From positions 1,798,001 through 1,862,000 of the forward strand of contig JAOVFP010000022.1 in the NCBI GenBank assembly GCA_025738555.1: 64,000 bases of DNA. Direction: 5' to 3'. The stretch is from Cyathus striatus (Eukaryota; Basidiomycota; Agaricomycetes; Agaricales; Nidulariaceae). The translations under genes were made by a program, and so were the position numbers. Positions within the stretch are counted from its first letter, which is position 1. Every line of letters begins with the position of its first letter. Below are positions 1 through 11,825 of this stretch, piece after piece. The notes under the pieces were generated by a model. It saw only the letters and a list, made by a program, of their open reading frames with translations, was not told the origin of the DNA and did not search any database.

Positions 1-695
1 ATACTAAAGGCCCTTCTAGGAGAGCTGGAAGCATCTATGCTGAGAGCTTTCTGTGCTGCATCAGAACTTCGGGTATTCTTACAGTGCCCGGGGTGTCCTG
101 AAATTCTCAAACAGAGCAGCAAAATCATTGAAGACTGCTTTCCCAATATTCAATCGGGGACTCTAATAAGTGATATGCAATTCTTGGTGGACGACGTATG
201 TCAACCCATAGGTGGAAAGCGGATCAAGCTTGATGCTGATGTTGCTGAAGCAGCGGGTTTGGGAGGTAATTCTATAGTGACCCAGTACAATCATTACACA
301 GTCAGCAGACATCAATTATCATTGAAACATAACACAGCAAGGAATAGTATCATATTCTACAGGGACCCAGACTCTTTGCAACTAATTCCAGCAGTGATTC
401 GAACTATATTTGTTGTAGCCTGTCAACTGCAGGTTCATTTTGCAGTTCACCCCTACAGTGGGTGAGCAGATGTAGCAAGTGCATTTGACAACTTCAAAGA
501 GTTTGGTGTAGGTCTTTGGAAGGATTTACTGGACGATCATGTTCACATAATTTCTAACAAAACCCAAATTTACCCTGCTATTAAACGCAAGTGGAGCGAT
601 GGAGTTCTGGCCTTGAAGCCGTTTATTCAAGTACGTGTACGTTAGCTTAAAGATGACTTATCCTAACTTGCAAAAATTTGTTATAGGACTTTTAG
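1..695 (+). CDS. Hypothetical protein, 3' part, two exons
   Basis: The reading frame is open from base 1, so the 5' end lies outside the window. It reads through an in-frame TGA at 463-465 and continues with sensible coding sequence (FDNFKEFGVGLWKDLL) to 630. There a GTACGT donor starts a 56-bp intron (631-686, ending ATAG). A three-codon last exon closes the gene with TAG at 693-695. I do not recognise a domain. The text has no signal peptide or clear membrane segment in the visible part. The single TGA between SG and ADVAS is either a nonsense mutation (possibly CGA to TGA, as in the transposons further on) or an unrecognised splice. Function unknown. Confidence 0.5.
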
Positions 696-796
696 TACAT
701 TCTTTAGAAACTTTATTCGCAGATCCTATTGGTAAGGTAATAAATACTATTGTTTGCTGTATATAAAACAAGCTGTGAGTGCCCTAGTCAAGCTGT

Positions 797-2241
797 TTAA
801 TATAAATCTTCAATAGTTAGACTTATGAACTCTCCCCCTGGTTGGCGTTTCCATATGTCGGGAGAGCAACTAACTGATTCAAGGTCAGGACAGTATGTAC
901 GAAGTATTGCGATGAAGGTTTGCATACCCTCTTTGCTGTCTGTGAACTGTGTACTACTCCCATAAGGAGGGTGTATGGTTAGTTTCCATAGCTTTGAAGC
1001 ACTCTCGAGCAACTTTGTGTAGTAATCCTGATCGCAACTTGTTAGAAAAAAGGCAGTAATAAGGTAAGACAACGCACATAATACAATAGCTCTGAATACT
1101 GATGGTTGATCTCCAGATTTTGGCATTTGCATATGGCATTCACGTCTGGAATAGAGCATTGGCATGGTATGTCTGCTTTTATATGTTTGTCGAGTGAGTA
1201 GGGAAGTACGATATTGATGCTGGCGTCGGTGCTGAGCCGGTGAGAATGTTGAAGAGGGGAGGTGATGTTCGCCATTGACTTGCAGAATTCATGGGTATAT
1301 GGGTTTGGAAAGCCATCTGTTAATCAAAGCTGAACTGCCTTCAGTTGGGATGAGATATTGGTCAGCTTGAAGTCCTCAGTGCATGTTATGTCAGTAACAT
1401 TCTTCGGTATCCTGATGGACCCTTTACTGACTGACCGACTCTCACACCATGTACTGCATATCCATAATCGTTGTAGCTGGGACAATGGAGACGTAGAGCG
1501 GGACCCAAATGTGAATGGTTTGTCACATGTAATCAGGAGCGTCCTAAGGTTTGACATAGACCCACAAAGTAGGACTGGCTCAATATCCTTTCCACTACTC
1601 CCTCTGATACTCAAGAAATTTAGAGATGGCCCACTTAAAAGTATCGACAGCAAGTTGATCATGCTTTTGTTACCGAAGATGTGGGTCGATATACGGAGGT
1701 TCTGGAGCCTAGCAGTGATATTATCTCTAATCCTTTTGTAAGGGATCTGCGGCAGACATGGCAATGGCGATACAGTTATGCTGGTGACTTGAGGAGCACC
1801 TGTGCTGTCGAACCCAATGCACGTACAAGAAGGGGGGAGACTCGCCAGGATGACAGCAATAGACCCAATAATGCACGGCTCTGCAAGGAAAGTATCATCA
1901 TCCTTGTTTTTGCAATGATGAGTGATAGCGAGTTCCTGCACTCCTAAAGCCTTGCTCAGGAATGTACTAAGCCCTTCATAGTACTCCCTGATACAACCTA
2001 AGCTGACAAGTACTCTGTAGCGTCTAGAGCGTGTCGATATATGTTCTAGGAGATGAATCGCAGCCAGATGGACATCCCCTGTTAAGGCTATTATGGCATG
2101 TCCAATGCAATCAGTTTGTAATACCTGTTGCATTCTAAGAAAGACCTCCAACGCTGCATAGCACAGGTAACGATTGGCGTGGAGTAACTGCAAGATGTCA
2201 CCCTCATCAACCTGAGTAATTATCAGGTCTACTAGTTCCAC
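797..2241 (-). pseudogene. F-box/LRR-like protein, probably decayed
   Basis: The start codon is the ATG at 2241-2239, followed by a short F-box-like helix (MELVDLIITQ...LLHANRYLC), the usual start of agaricomycete F-box proteins that recruit targets to SCF ubiquitin ligases. The rest is leucine-rich with irregular LRR-like strands (LRTLLITCD, LQRLWICSTW). The frame meets a TGA at 1326-1324 and then stays open to about 1044. It continues in a shifted frame with a typical terminal LRR segment (KLWKLTIHPPYG, CPDLESVSC) to 797. One nonsense and one frame change suggest a pseudogene, although an unrecognised intron could explain the shift. Family assignment is from pattern only and no catalytic residues are expected. 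Confidence 0.5.
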
Positions 2242-2281
2242 TGGAAGCTTTAGGATTGGGAAGGAGTCCTGCTAAGCCTTC

Positions 2282-3240
2282 ATGCATTGGTTTTTGATGG
2301 TCGCCTATGTTCAATTTCAATTCTATTCAGTAACATTATTTCGTAAGTACCATTTAGTTAAACATACCAGTTTACACTGCTTTCTAATTCCTTTGTATTC
2401 TGGCAAAGGATCATCAATTTCTTGGGAACCATGTTTGCATGCGGTGCTAGTTGCTCTGAGGCTCTTAGCAAAAGCCCGTGTAAATACACGTGCAACCGAC
2501 GTCAATTCCTACATATTAAACACTTAGAACATAATTACAGTCAAGAAATTTGTTAATACTCACCAAGTTGCAGCCCAGAGAGAAGACATTTCTGAGATTG
2601 GCCATTGCTGTAAAAGTTGATAGTGAAGTTAAACTGAAGATGATATATGTAACGATTATACTGACCTTAAATGAGTCTTGTTTTATAGAGCCTGAGTACA
2701 TGTTTTGAATGGGCATAAAGTCCACAATAACCTGAATCCCGTCAGTAATTTACAACAAGCTGAAATCTCCTACTCAGTCGATATTTCTTCATGTATGTTC
2801 AATTCGGAGGTATGTTGGTCTGGTTATTCTTTGTTGGATTTTGAAAATGATGCGGAAAATGGTGACGTTCGGAGATGGAATGGAATGCCTGTCAAATGCT
2901 CCACCTGCAATTGTGTTATACCTGATCGCACCAGTGTGCGTAGTAGGATAGTAGCAATGGAACAAAAGTCTTTGTACAACAAGATGTTAGGCAAGTTCCT
3001 TTCTTTTATCTGTATGACGCTTCCAACTCCACTAGACTAACAAAATTATGAATACTATGGTGCGGGTAAGCTTTCGCCAAGCAGGGAATGAGTGGGGATA
3101 AGAGGAAACTAATCAGTGAAACAATAACACAGAGAATACATCAACACTGTACTCGTTTCTGACACCAGCTCTATTAGATCACCTTCCAACATGAAGCCAG
3201 CTACTCTTACTGCACATACTTTGGTATCTTTGGGTTAATT
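2282..3240. other. Intergenic stretch with one unrecognised ORF
   Basis: The only reading frame of note is 2705-3040 on the plus strand, which contains a CSTCNC cysteine cluster. It could be an upstream exon of the WD40 gene that follows, but I cannot place splice sites that join them. Nothing else recognisable is seen. Confidence 0.25.
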
Positions 3241-3261
3241 ATTGCTAATTGCATTTTTTCA

Positions 3262-4700
3262 GTTCGACTTAAAATATACACTCAACCAATATTCAAGAGC
3301 GATCAATGACTTAAAGATAAACCAGGATGGCTCTAAACTTGCAAGCGGTGGTGAGCGGCAAGCCCTCTGAATTATTTATATGCATGTTTAAAATATACTA
3401 TTAGGTGATGATGGACTTATGGTAGTATGGGAGTTAACAACAGGCGAAAAACTTTGGGAAGCGTCCGTCATTGGTGAAGTTACAACCGTTTGCTAGGCAC
3501 ATTTCACAGAAACAGGTTCCACAATACTATATTTCGGAACAGGTAGCGGTGTAATCCGAGGATATCAGGAAAGTAAAACTGGAGATGGTTATGAGCATGT
3601 GTTGGCGATATCTGCACATGATGGCCCTTTGGAAGACCTGAAGTTTGATCTGTTTCATAGTCGCCTCACTTCGCTTGGGGCAGGCTCTCTCAAAGTGTGG
3701 AACTTGGTTTTCCCAGGTATGTTATTTGTCCCCTAGGTTTCATATTGCGCTCACTGAATCTCTTGGGTCAAGCTTCTCTGTACATAGAGTCTACCCCTCA
3801 CCCCCACACAGCTAGGAGTGTCATGTTTACGCAGAATGGGGTGGAATTAATTCTCTGCTATTTGGAATCTCGTGAGATGTAAGCCCCACCATCATGCTTT
3901 TATCCTTGAAGTTTTTACATGTGGTTGTAGCTTTTGCTATCAGCTGAGTCCTTGGAAAATGCGATGGTTTCATGAAATCCATACCAGAATGTCAGTCTCT
4001 CTCTTGCCTTATAGTTAACTGCTCTGCCTGATATGTTGTTACAGTGGACATGCCATCATTGGCACAGATAATCATACTCTACTAGTCTCTAATCTTCAAG
4101 ATGGCATTGACATATATGCCATTCCGCCTGTACAGCCACTTAGGTTGTTAAAGCATGCTATCTGCTCAAATGTGTCTCTTGTCGTCTCATCTGCCCTGGA
4201 AGGTGAACTGGTAGTTGTTGGTAGTGATGATGGTTCAGTACATGTATATGATCAACGCTTGGGAACCTTGGTTGCACTATTGCCCCATGGCTACGGTAAG
4301 TAATTAATGTTATACACATGAGAACGAAGAAATCTAAATACTTTGCTAGTTGAAACGCTAGTACAAATAACTGAGGTTTGCAAAGTTTCTAAATACTAGC
4401 GATGTTAATGCTAACTATATAATAGGTATTCAGTTCTGAAAAGCAGTGTGTCATTGCGACTGGAATGTCAGATAATGGCAATATCAAAATTAAGGTATGG
4501 ACTTCAAGTACCAGCACTGACTTGAGTACGGACACATCGGGCACTAGCACAGTTTGTTCTCCTGAACCAATACTAGATTTCAAAAGAACTCCACTGAAAA
4601 TGCTTCCAATCAGTTATGGCCTTGGCGGTATCCTGATCATTTGTATGCTTTGTCTTTATGTTTCGGGGTATGTAGATGTAGTAGTATTTTTTACAATTAT
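3262..4700 (+). pseudogene. WD40-repeat protein with C-terminal membrane segment, interrupted
   Basis: This is a multi-exon beta-propeller gene. Exons can be read at about 3262-3349, 3404-3718, 3774-3880, 3931-3995, 4045-4295, 4350-4375 (a 26-nt microexon) and 4427 onward, joined by GT-AG introns of 50-60 bp. WD40 signatures visible are GSKLASGGDDGLMVVWEL, SRLTSLGAGSLKVWNL, LVVVGSDDGSVHVYDQR and NGNIKIKVW. The product ends in a hydrophobic helix near LGGILIICMLCLYVSG. An in-frame TAG lies in the second listed exon (3494-3496), where WD40 relatives of this type have Trp (TVC-stop-AHFTETG), so the copy is probably inactive. The start codon is not identified. WD40 propellers are binding scaffolds and the partner cannot be inferred. 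Confidence 0.6.
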
Positions 4701-4953
4701 CGTAGTTGGATTTATGTCATTATTCTTTTTAACTTCCTTCCTTAGTTACAGCACTGTATAGTGTATTAGTGCGCTAACATATGTATTGTTTCCTTCTTGA
4801 CTGATTAGCGCTTGCTGATTCCGATATCTATTGTCTTGCCATGCTACATCAACACCTTTCAGTAGAGATATTGTTTTTGTATGAGTTGTATGTACGTGTT
4901 TCCTTCCCTGTAACTAACTTTTTATTGTTTCATAGGTATAAGTATATGATGTA

Positions 4954-5622
4954 TTGGCATGGAGAAGACTCAAAATGCCTCCATCCAGAAACTATCGTGT
5001 TTTGCATCGTTTCTCTCCATCGATGCTTTGTATGCAGTTCTCACCAGAATGTTTGCTTACCCCACCGCCGTGCTCCCTCAGGACTTGCTACCCACTAGAT
5101 GAGGATGGCGAATCTGAGACCAGCTCTGTGGTGGTACTGATTCCAAAACCGAAAGGTGAAGCAGGAAAAATATACATACTAGTTGACCATGTACAGTGTA
5201 GCCCGGAGCAACTTAGTGATATGGAGGTAATACATTGCTTTTAAATCTTTTAAATTGCGAATTCTTACTTAGTGGGCACGGTTTTCAGACCCACATCTTG
5301 GTAATTGTGAAGGAGGTGTTGGACTTCAGTTGCACATATGCGACTCAGGAACAAAGCAAGCTCACTACTGTTTGCAAGAAAGTATGTATTTAATGTTTGT
5401 CACATTAACTGTATCTAGTTTATTGACATATTTTAAAGGCCGCTAACCAGTATCCCGATCTGCTCAAATATGATAATAACTGGATTACACTCGATATCAT
5501 CAAGATTATACTGCGGAATCACAGGAAAGGTTGCCGAAAGTCAACTACAACTACAAAGGAAGTTGGTGCTGGCTTGAAGAAAGCTAGGGCTGTTCGTTTT
5601 GCAGGATCTCGAGTGGGATAAT
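4954..5622 (+). CDS. Hypothetical basidiomycete protein, three exons
   Basis: Exon one runs to 5226 (donor GTAATA). Exon two is about 5273-5381 (WARFSDPHLGNCEGG). Exon three is about 5439-5622, ending TAA (YPDLLKYDNNWITLDIIKI). The phase of the second junction does not fit exactly, which hints at a one- or two-base indel. The YPDLLKY..W...D segment recurs in uncharacterised agaricomycete proteins as I remember them, but I know no function. It lies immediately downstream of the WD40 gene on the same strand and could be a separate gene or a read-through of it. Confidence 0.4.
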
Positions 5623-5865
5623 TAGCGAGGAGTAGTGTTGGAATACCAGAGACATCTATATTCAAATGTCTCAATGATCCCCGCTTGCGCCACTATATGT
5701 TTCACGTATATTCTCCATTTTATTTTATGCCACTATGCTATCCCTTTTATGTACTATATATTTTGTATTTAAATCTGTACACTATGTTGTTTACTGTGTG
5801 CGATTACCCCCACAATATACGCCGTCACACGATTTTATTAGAGCCTTTGACAAGTAGGGTAGGAA

Positions 5866-5990
5866 TGGAGTGGGGAACCAGGCGGGAATGGAGTGGGTAG
5901 TGAGTGGTAGTGAGTGGTCATGAGTGGTCCGGTGAGCGGATGTGAGTGGCCCGTGAGTGGCTGTGAGTGGCCCTGTGAGTGGGTAATCAA
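5866..5990. repeat. GAGTGG-rich minisatellite
   Basis: Irregular 9-13 bp units built on TGAGTGG are repeated about ten times, with interspersed GTC, GGC and CCC variations. It is non-coding and lies just downstream of the hypothetical gene. Confidence 0.75.
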
Positions 5991-5999
5991 TATTTCTAA

Positions 6000-6470
6000 T
6001 TGTCATATTTACAATCTGTACATGAATCGGGGTGAGCGACATATTTTTGTTTACATTCTAAATCGGAATGAGGATATGATAAAAGATCCAATTCGGGATC
6101 TGTTTCAAGGGCAAATTCAGAATATGTGATAAGATAGGGACACAAGACACACTTAGAATCAGTATTTGGATAGGATCTAGGGGCAAATGTGTGCCCCGAT
6201 TCAGGATTTGTTCATACATCGGTATGGTAACCAATTTTTGTACGATATTCTACATATGTCTTATTGTTATATTCTCAATAATGCTCACGGATTTGATACG
6301 CGCCCGATTCATAATCATTTTCTAAATATGAACATGAATCGGTCAAATGACATATTTTTGTACATATTCTAATTGTTAACTACATCGGGTTGTACCATAT
6401 TTACCCTGATCCGATTTGGTCCTGTCTGAGGTGATAACCCTACTACCTTAAAAGGTAGCGGGAATTATCT
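6000..6470. other. AT-rich gene-free stretch with diverged direct repeats
   Basis: The phrase ACATATTTTTGT recurs near 6040 and 6351, each after ATGAATCGG, and a weaker copy lies near 6212. This suggests an old, diverged repeat. At about 6465 the sequence enters the block that is duplicated at 61382 onward (CTCGATAATAC), so this is the left border of the DUF6535 duplication. Confidence 0.4.
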
Positions 6471-6663
6471 CGATAATACAATCTTCAAACAAAGAAAAGA
6501 GAGATATGGTGTGAAGTGCATACATGGATTACTTGATTGACATACTACAAACATGCAAGGGCATAACCGAATAATAGTACAACATAAAATTATTCCAATA
6601 AATATCCTACAATCACATCACCACCAAACACCACCTCATAAAATAACCCATACCAACTCAACC

Positions 6664-9046
6664 CTACGACTCCACAATATCACTCTCCACAAGCGTATCA
6701 TCCGTAGCCTCAACCGCATGCCCCCCTCTCCGTTCATGCCCATTGAGTGCATCCACCTCCACCCGCTTACCCGCCTCCGTCACTTCCTCAACACCCTTCG
6801 CAAATGAAGCCCACCCCTCCTCAACAAGCACTGAATCCATCCTCAAATACCGCCCCTCAACACCCCCCTTCCACTTCTTCCTCTCCACGGACGTATCCTG
6901 CGACCCACCAACAAACACACTCACACTCCCCGCTAGCGATCTCAACTTCTCAAACCCAGGATACGCACGGAGACTCTCGAACGCCATGTCTCCAATCGAT
7001 TCGTAAAGGGTACATAAACCAGCAAGCAATTCGTCAATATGCCGCGTGAAGTTGTATATGTCGTGTTGGCGCAGGAGGGGGATATATAAGGACATCTCGT
7101 CACATAGCTGGAAGGCGTAGTCTAGCACTGTTGATTGCATCGAGGAAGCGGAAGTAAGTGAGCGGGGATGCTTGAGCAGTCGCACGAGAACCTTCCACAC
7201 AAGCTGCAAAAGCTTCCATTTCTCCCTCAATCGTTCATGTACAGGCTTCATCCGCTCTCCACTAGAATCAATAACAACCCGCTGCCCCGTTATCCCCGCA
7301 CCCACATCAAGCTCCCCCTTCGTACCCCTCACATCCGCAAGAATCATAATCATAATCTGCAGCATCGTCTCATCCGGCACACTGAACTCAAAGAACTCAA
7401 ACATCTTCAACACGTATCCCCCCTCCGAAAGATTATTAATATCCGTGTCTCCCTCCACATTCCTCAAAGGACGGTCAAAGAACCCCTTCACATCGTCCCC
7501 CGCATTTCGTATGCGGACGAACATCTCGAGGTAGTGGTTCCGCACGTCCGGGTGCAGAATCGAGTCACTGTTCAGATGTCGTATGGCAAGAAGGGACAGG
7601 ATGTCCTTATGCAGCGGATCGGATTCCGCGTGAGGGTGGGAGGTATGCGGGCCTTTATTCCGCCTGTGGAAATGGAGTAACCAGTCAAGGCTATCCATCT
7701 CCCCGCTCGTTGACGATTCAACTTTCTCATCCCCAGGCGTGCGGGACAGAACACGGAGAGCATCAACAGCAACGCTCACGTCCAAATCCAACAAACACGG
7801 ATGGATGGCATATGTCGCGTCCACGCCCAATGGTAACTTCCGACTAACCTACTGCAGCCCTCGAATCGTATCATACGCACTGAGATGCTGCCCATCCTTA
7901 GATTCAGAATCGGGATCAGATTCGTCCCGCGTATATCGCCAGTAGTGGTCAAACCCCTCCCACGAGGGGATCTTCCACATTTTGTCCTCGTACCGCCACC
8001 AGGAGAGGTACCATTTCTTCATGTTCGTCATTGTGTCTTGAATATCGGTGAGAATGGTGAGCTGGCGGCGGAGCCGAGGGCGTGGGTTTTCAGGGTCAGA
8101 GGATGATGATGAGGAAGATGTGGTTGAGCTGGAGGAGCTGGATGGAGGAGATGGGGGAACCCAGCGTTTTAGTAGACGCTCGAGGATGCGCACACCTAGA
8201 GGGATTATGCATGCGCTGAGGAGCCATGTGAGAGTTGATATGAGGCGGAAGAACGCCCATGATTGTAGGGACTTGTAAGGACACTGCGGAACGCGCAGTT
8301 TCTTATTCAGTGGAATCAGGAACTGCAGTGTAGGCATAATAGTCGTCAACGCAATAAACACCAACGTTAACGCGAGAAAGGCTCCAGCTACGCCTGCTAC
8401 CTCTCTGTTGACGTTCCACAGGATGATTAGGAGGCCCACGAAGAAGAGTACAAGGGCAGTATGTAAAAGTAATGGAAGGGCATAGAGGATTTTTTGGACA
8501 TGCCAGCTTTTTAGTCCTTCATGCAACATCTGCCGCAACGCCAGAGCTTCCTTTGGCGCGAGATTCGATCCGCGCTCGTACTCGCGCAACCGCTGTATAA
8601 CGAGGATTGCTATCATAGCCGCTGTTACGCTCAGAACGAGACTGAGGAACCAAATGATGTTGACGTGAACTTGCCACTCTGTAGGATGGAACGTTGGAGG
8701 CACGAAGGGGGCTTGTAATGTTGTGTTTGTGCCGGCTGATAATTGGGTGGAGAGGTGCAGGAGGGCGAGGTAGGATAAGTCTTGGGAGTTTGCTTGGAGC
8801 CATTGATAGGACTCGACGGCGAAGGCGGTGACTACCGCCGAGAAAAGACCAGAATGTAGGTAGTGAGTGTAAGGTTGGGGGAAATTAGGATGTGACGCAC
8901 CAAGATGAGAAGATTCGTGATTTCTTCGGTCCATCCTCGACATAACGCCCTATCGTACCGTTTCACCAGCTCGTGACAATCCTTCCACGGGTCTTTCTTC
9001 CGCTCGAGAGGAAAATTGAGCTTTTCACCCGACTTCCACGTACTCT
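6664..9046 (-). pseudogene. DUF6535 membrane protein, copy A (one nonsense)
   Basis: The N-terminal exon (about 9046-8916) encodes FPLERKKDPWKDC...LVKRYD, then a short intron leads to GLFSAVVTAFAVESYQWLQ, the hallmark start of the DUF6535 domain. Three to four membrane helices follow (IIWFLSLVLSVTAAMIAILV; LPLLLHTALVLFFVGLLI; GAFLALTLVFIALTTIM; LISTLTWLLSACIIPLG), then a long helical cytosolic tail to TAG at 6666-6664. Two lesions are visible. A TAG at 7851-7849 stands where copy B has Trp (GLQ-stop-VSRK versus GLQWASRK). The intron acceptor before the first helix reads CAT where copy B has CAG. Otherwise the frame is intact. The function of DUF6535 is unknown; the family is strongly expanded in mushrooms. 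A two-gene reading split at 7849 is possible but less likely. Confidence 0.75.
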
Positions 9047-10400
9047 GCGTGTCCTAACCAACGAGCATCAATACACGTACGAAGATGAAATCGAGTCTCA
9101 CACATTTTCTGATTCGCTATTTTCACGTTTAGGTGTCTTCACATTGATATCCGGAGAAAGTGGCCCAAATGCACCGGAGAACGATAGAGGATTGCCTAGC
9201 GATGCTTCTCTGCTCTGTGTGCCGGCTAAGGGGGGGGAGAAGAAGTCATATAGATTGGACGCCTAACCTAGAAGCTCTAAGCTGTTTTGTACTTCCTCCT
9301 TAGTATTCTTGTCTGGCGGGGGGAAGGGTGGTGTGGGATAAAGTGACCCAAACGCTGGAAAAGCTATTTAAGTTTTGGCGTCGTGGCAAGGCGTCTGCTT
9401 CAAAGTTCATGAATCTCCGGGGATTGGCAAGTCGCGTCGTAAGAGATCAGATGGGAGCATTGTGACCAACAGCGCCCATAAAGTATTTGGCGTCAATCTA
9501 AGAAGATAGATCGGGCGAGTTGTCCGAGATATCATAAGTAGTGGAAATTGCTGCAGTTAACAACGATGAAGAAAGGTTGAGCGTTGAAAGAGCTTCTTGC
9601 AACTGGGCTGCAGTTGCGCCTACGGACGCATTCCTGGTGTTTATCAAGGGTGTGTGAATCAAACAAATTGTCGGAACGGTTTTCCGAATCCCCGCTGACG
9701 ATGAACAACGCTTGAACAACCCCTGAATAACCTAACATTGCTATCTTCGAAAACTTCGCTGCTGTGCTGTACATAGCGGCATCATGCCAAACTTCATCGT
9801 TTATCTTCGGTCAAAACCGAACTAAAACTACATGTTGTACATGTAAAGCTTTTCGAAATTCGACATACATACATGATGAAAGCTGAAGCTGAAGCGCCGA
9901 TGGTACGTTCATCTTATATTGACACTGTAAGCCTTCCTGAACTAACGAGACGCATAGGTGATATTTGGAAGCAAGTTATTCCTTCTCCCACTCTCTTCTA
10001 CTAGGCACTGGCGTCCCCCAACCACTCAACCCTGCCTCGACTCACAAATACTAATCAAGCAAACCCCACAGATTCCACCGCTCCATCTCCCGCCCCTTCT
10101 TCATCCACGCACGAGAAACGCCACGCTATGCGAGTAGTCTTCGATGGACGTGATACAGCTGATTAACGAGAGGATGTAGACTGGGATGGTGGTTGATTTT
10201 CATGTTCGTCCTTTCACCTTTTCCTTTCTATCCTTCTCTTTCTAGCTACGCGTACATTCCTGGCTATTAATATTCATACCACCCTTCGTCTTTCCTCTTT
10301 ACTCATACCTTCCCCGTATCGCTATCCGTACTCTTTCCCTTCCACAATCACTACAACCGGCACTTATACCATCTCAAACAGGATCTAATGCAACGCCACA
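8970..10400. repeat. Segmental duplication block shared with 55430-56230
   Basis: Sequence from the DUF6535 first exon through the non-coding spacer (for example GATTGCCTAGCGATGCTTCT near 9191) to the P450 remnant reappears in the same order at 55430-56230, with many C/T and G/A differences and some deletions. I see no independent gene in 9050-9890. Confidence 0.7.
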
Positions 10401-11420
10401 CCTTCGAAACAGGCTCCTCGTTCCTCTTCGGCGGTACAACCCACACACTCTCCCAACCCTCTCCGCTTCTTCAGCGACCTCCTCCTTCCTCCCACTCCCA
10501 TTCCCTCTCCCTCCATCTTCCCTTCCCATCACCACCGAACAATCCTCTGCCATAGCATTCCACAACGCACAAGAAGTGACAGTCACGCACGAGGGTGGTG
10601 GATATGGTCTCTCTTTGAGGTGTTGAGGACAAGGCGAAGGTGAATATGCGCGTCATGAAGGCTTATTTGGATTTTGTGTTGGATAGGGCGGTAGAATAAG
10701 AGGGTGAAGGATTCTGAGAGGGAGCGGTTGGGAAGAAAGGTGGAAGAGAATACGTTGTTGTACTGTTACTTCGGGTATGGTTTTCTATTCTTTTTCTTTG
10801 GTGGATATATGCTGATTATAGGTTGGTTGGATCCGGTATTGGTGAAGGATAAAGTGTTGAATGTACTTATTGCAGTTCGTAATACGGTGCGTTACTCACT
10901 CCCATTTTTCCACTCGATACTTCTACGCAGTATAGATGTGAGTACTCGTGTTCTGCATATACTCCCTTACTCGACACCCTGAGGTCTCCAGACAGCTGCG
11001 TGAAGAGGTTCTCTCCAATGCTGGTACGAAGAAATGCCCTACGTACGAAGAGATAAGAGAGGTGGCTGTTATTAACGGTACGTTCCCTTTGCCTTTCTTC
11101 CACCACTGTTTCTAATGGTTTTTATTCTATAGAAATACTGAGACTGTTGCCATCTGTGTTAGCATATCCCTTCAACTGTCATTCCGCTAGCACTCCTGAG
11201 GTTATTGTAGACCGTTTAATGTTCGTGGGGCGCGTGCTCCTCAAACTTCGATGAGGAACCTTATACATTCCTGCTGGGGCTTGGCACAATCCTCGTCAGT
11301 GATCATGCTAGACGTACTAGTTATGGCTTACTGGTATCGTCTGCTAGGGTACCATCCAGCATTATGTTGATGCACACTTGGAAGAATCTCTGGGGGGCCG
11401 ATGGTAGATCCTTTCACTCA
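9890..11420 (+). pseudogene. Cytochrome P450, degraded copy A
   Basis: Recognisable P450 pieces occur in order but in different frames. GDIWK is near 9957, and the FHRSISRPFF-type helix is at 10073 onward. EDKAKVNMRVMKAYLDFVLD lies near 10625, DPVLVKD-like I-helix residues near 10836-10880, and VSRQLREEVLSN near 10985. A PFNVR/TWKNLWGADG segment (K-helix to PERF region) is near 11213-11403. The N-terminal anchor exons and the haem-binding Cys region are missing. Many frameshifts and stops are present, so it is dead. P450s of this type are microsomal monooxygenases; the fungal CYP63/CYP5150-like group is my best guess, without certainty. Remnants of splice sites (for example near 11080-11130) show it derives from a genomic duplication, not a retrocopy. 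Confidence 0.65.
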
Positions 11421-11825
11421 ATGGGCGGGAACGGGGAGGGCATCGTTAGTTGAAATTATGTTTATAGAGACTGAGATTATCAAGTCGTAGAGTTGAGTCG
11501 GTATGGGTTATTTTTTGATGGAGACACGGATGGGTGGATTTCGAGAAGGGTGATGCGTAGAGAGTCATGTCAGAGTCGCTTGACGAACTCCCGGGATGCT
11601 TACGAGTTCAATAATTTTATCTTCTACGTATACTTTGGTACAATGCCTTCAACTATGTATATATGTGTAAAGGTTGAATAATAGGTCGAAATTTGCAACT
11701 TCTATAAATGTTTAGGTTCAAAGAACATATAAACGATGTAAACTTACTTTCTTCCAGGACCGTACATCCCCTTAACAGAAAATAGAATTGAAACCAGGAA
11801 TCATGTTCATCTTCCAGCAACTACA
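11421..11825. other. Spacer between P450 remnant and NACHT gene
   Basis: About 400 bp without a convincing gene. It includes the 3' flank of the NACHT gene read on the minus strand. Confidence 0.4.

Noticed and set aside
9498..9774. Minus-strand ORFs between DUF6535 and P450
   Set aside because: They lie in a duplicated spacer whose second copy (about 55870-56190) does not keep the frames.
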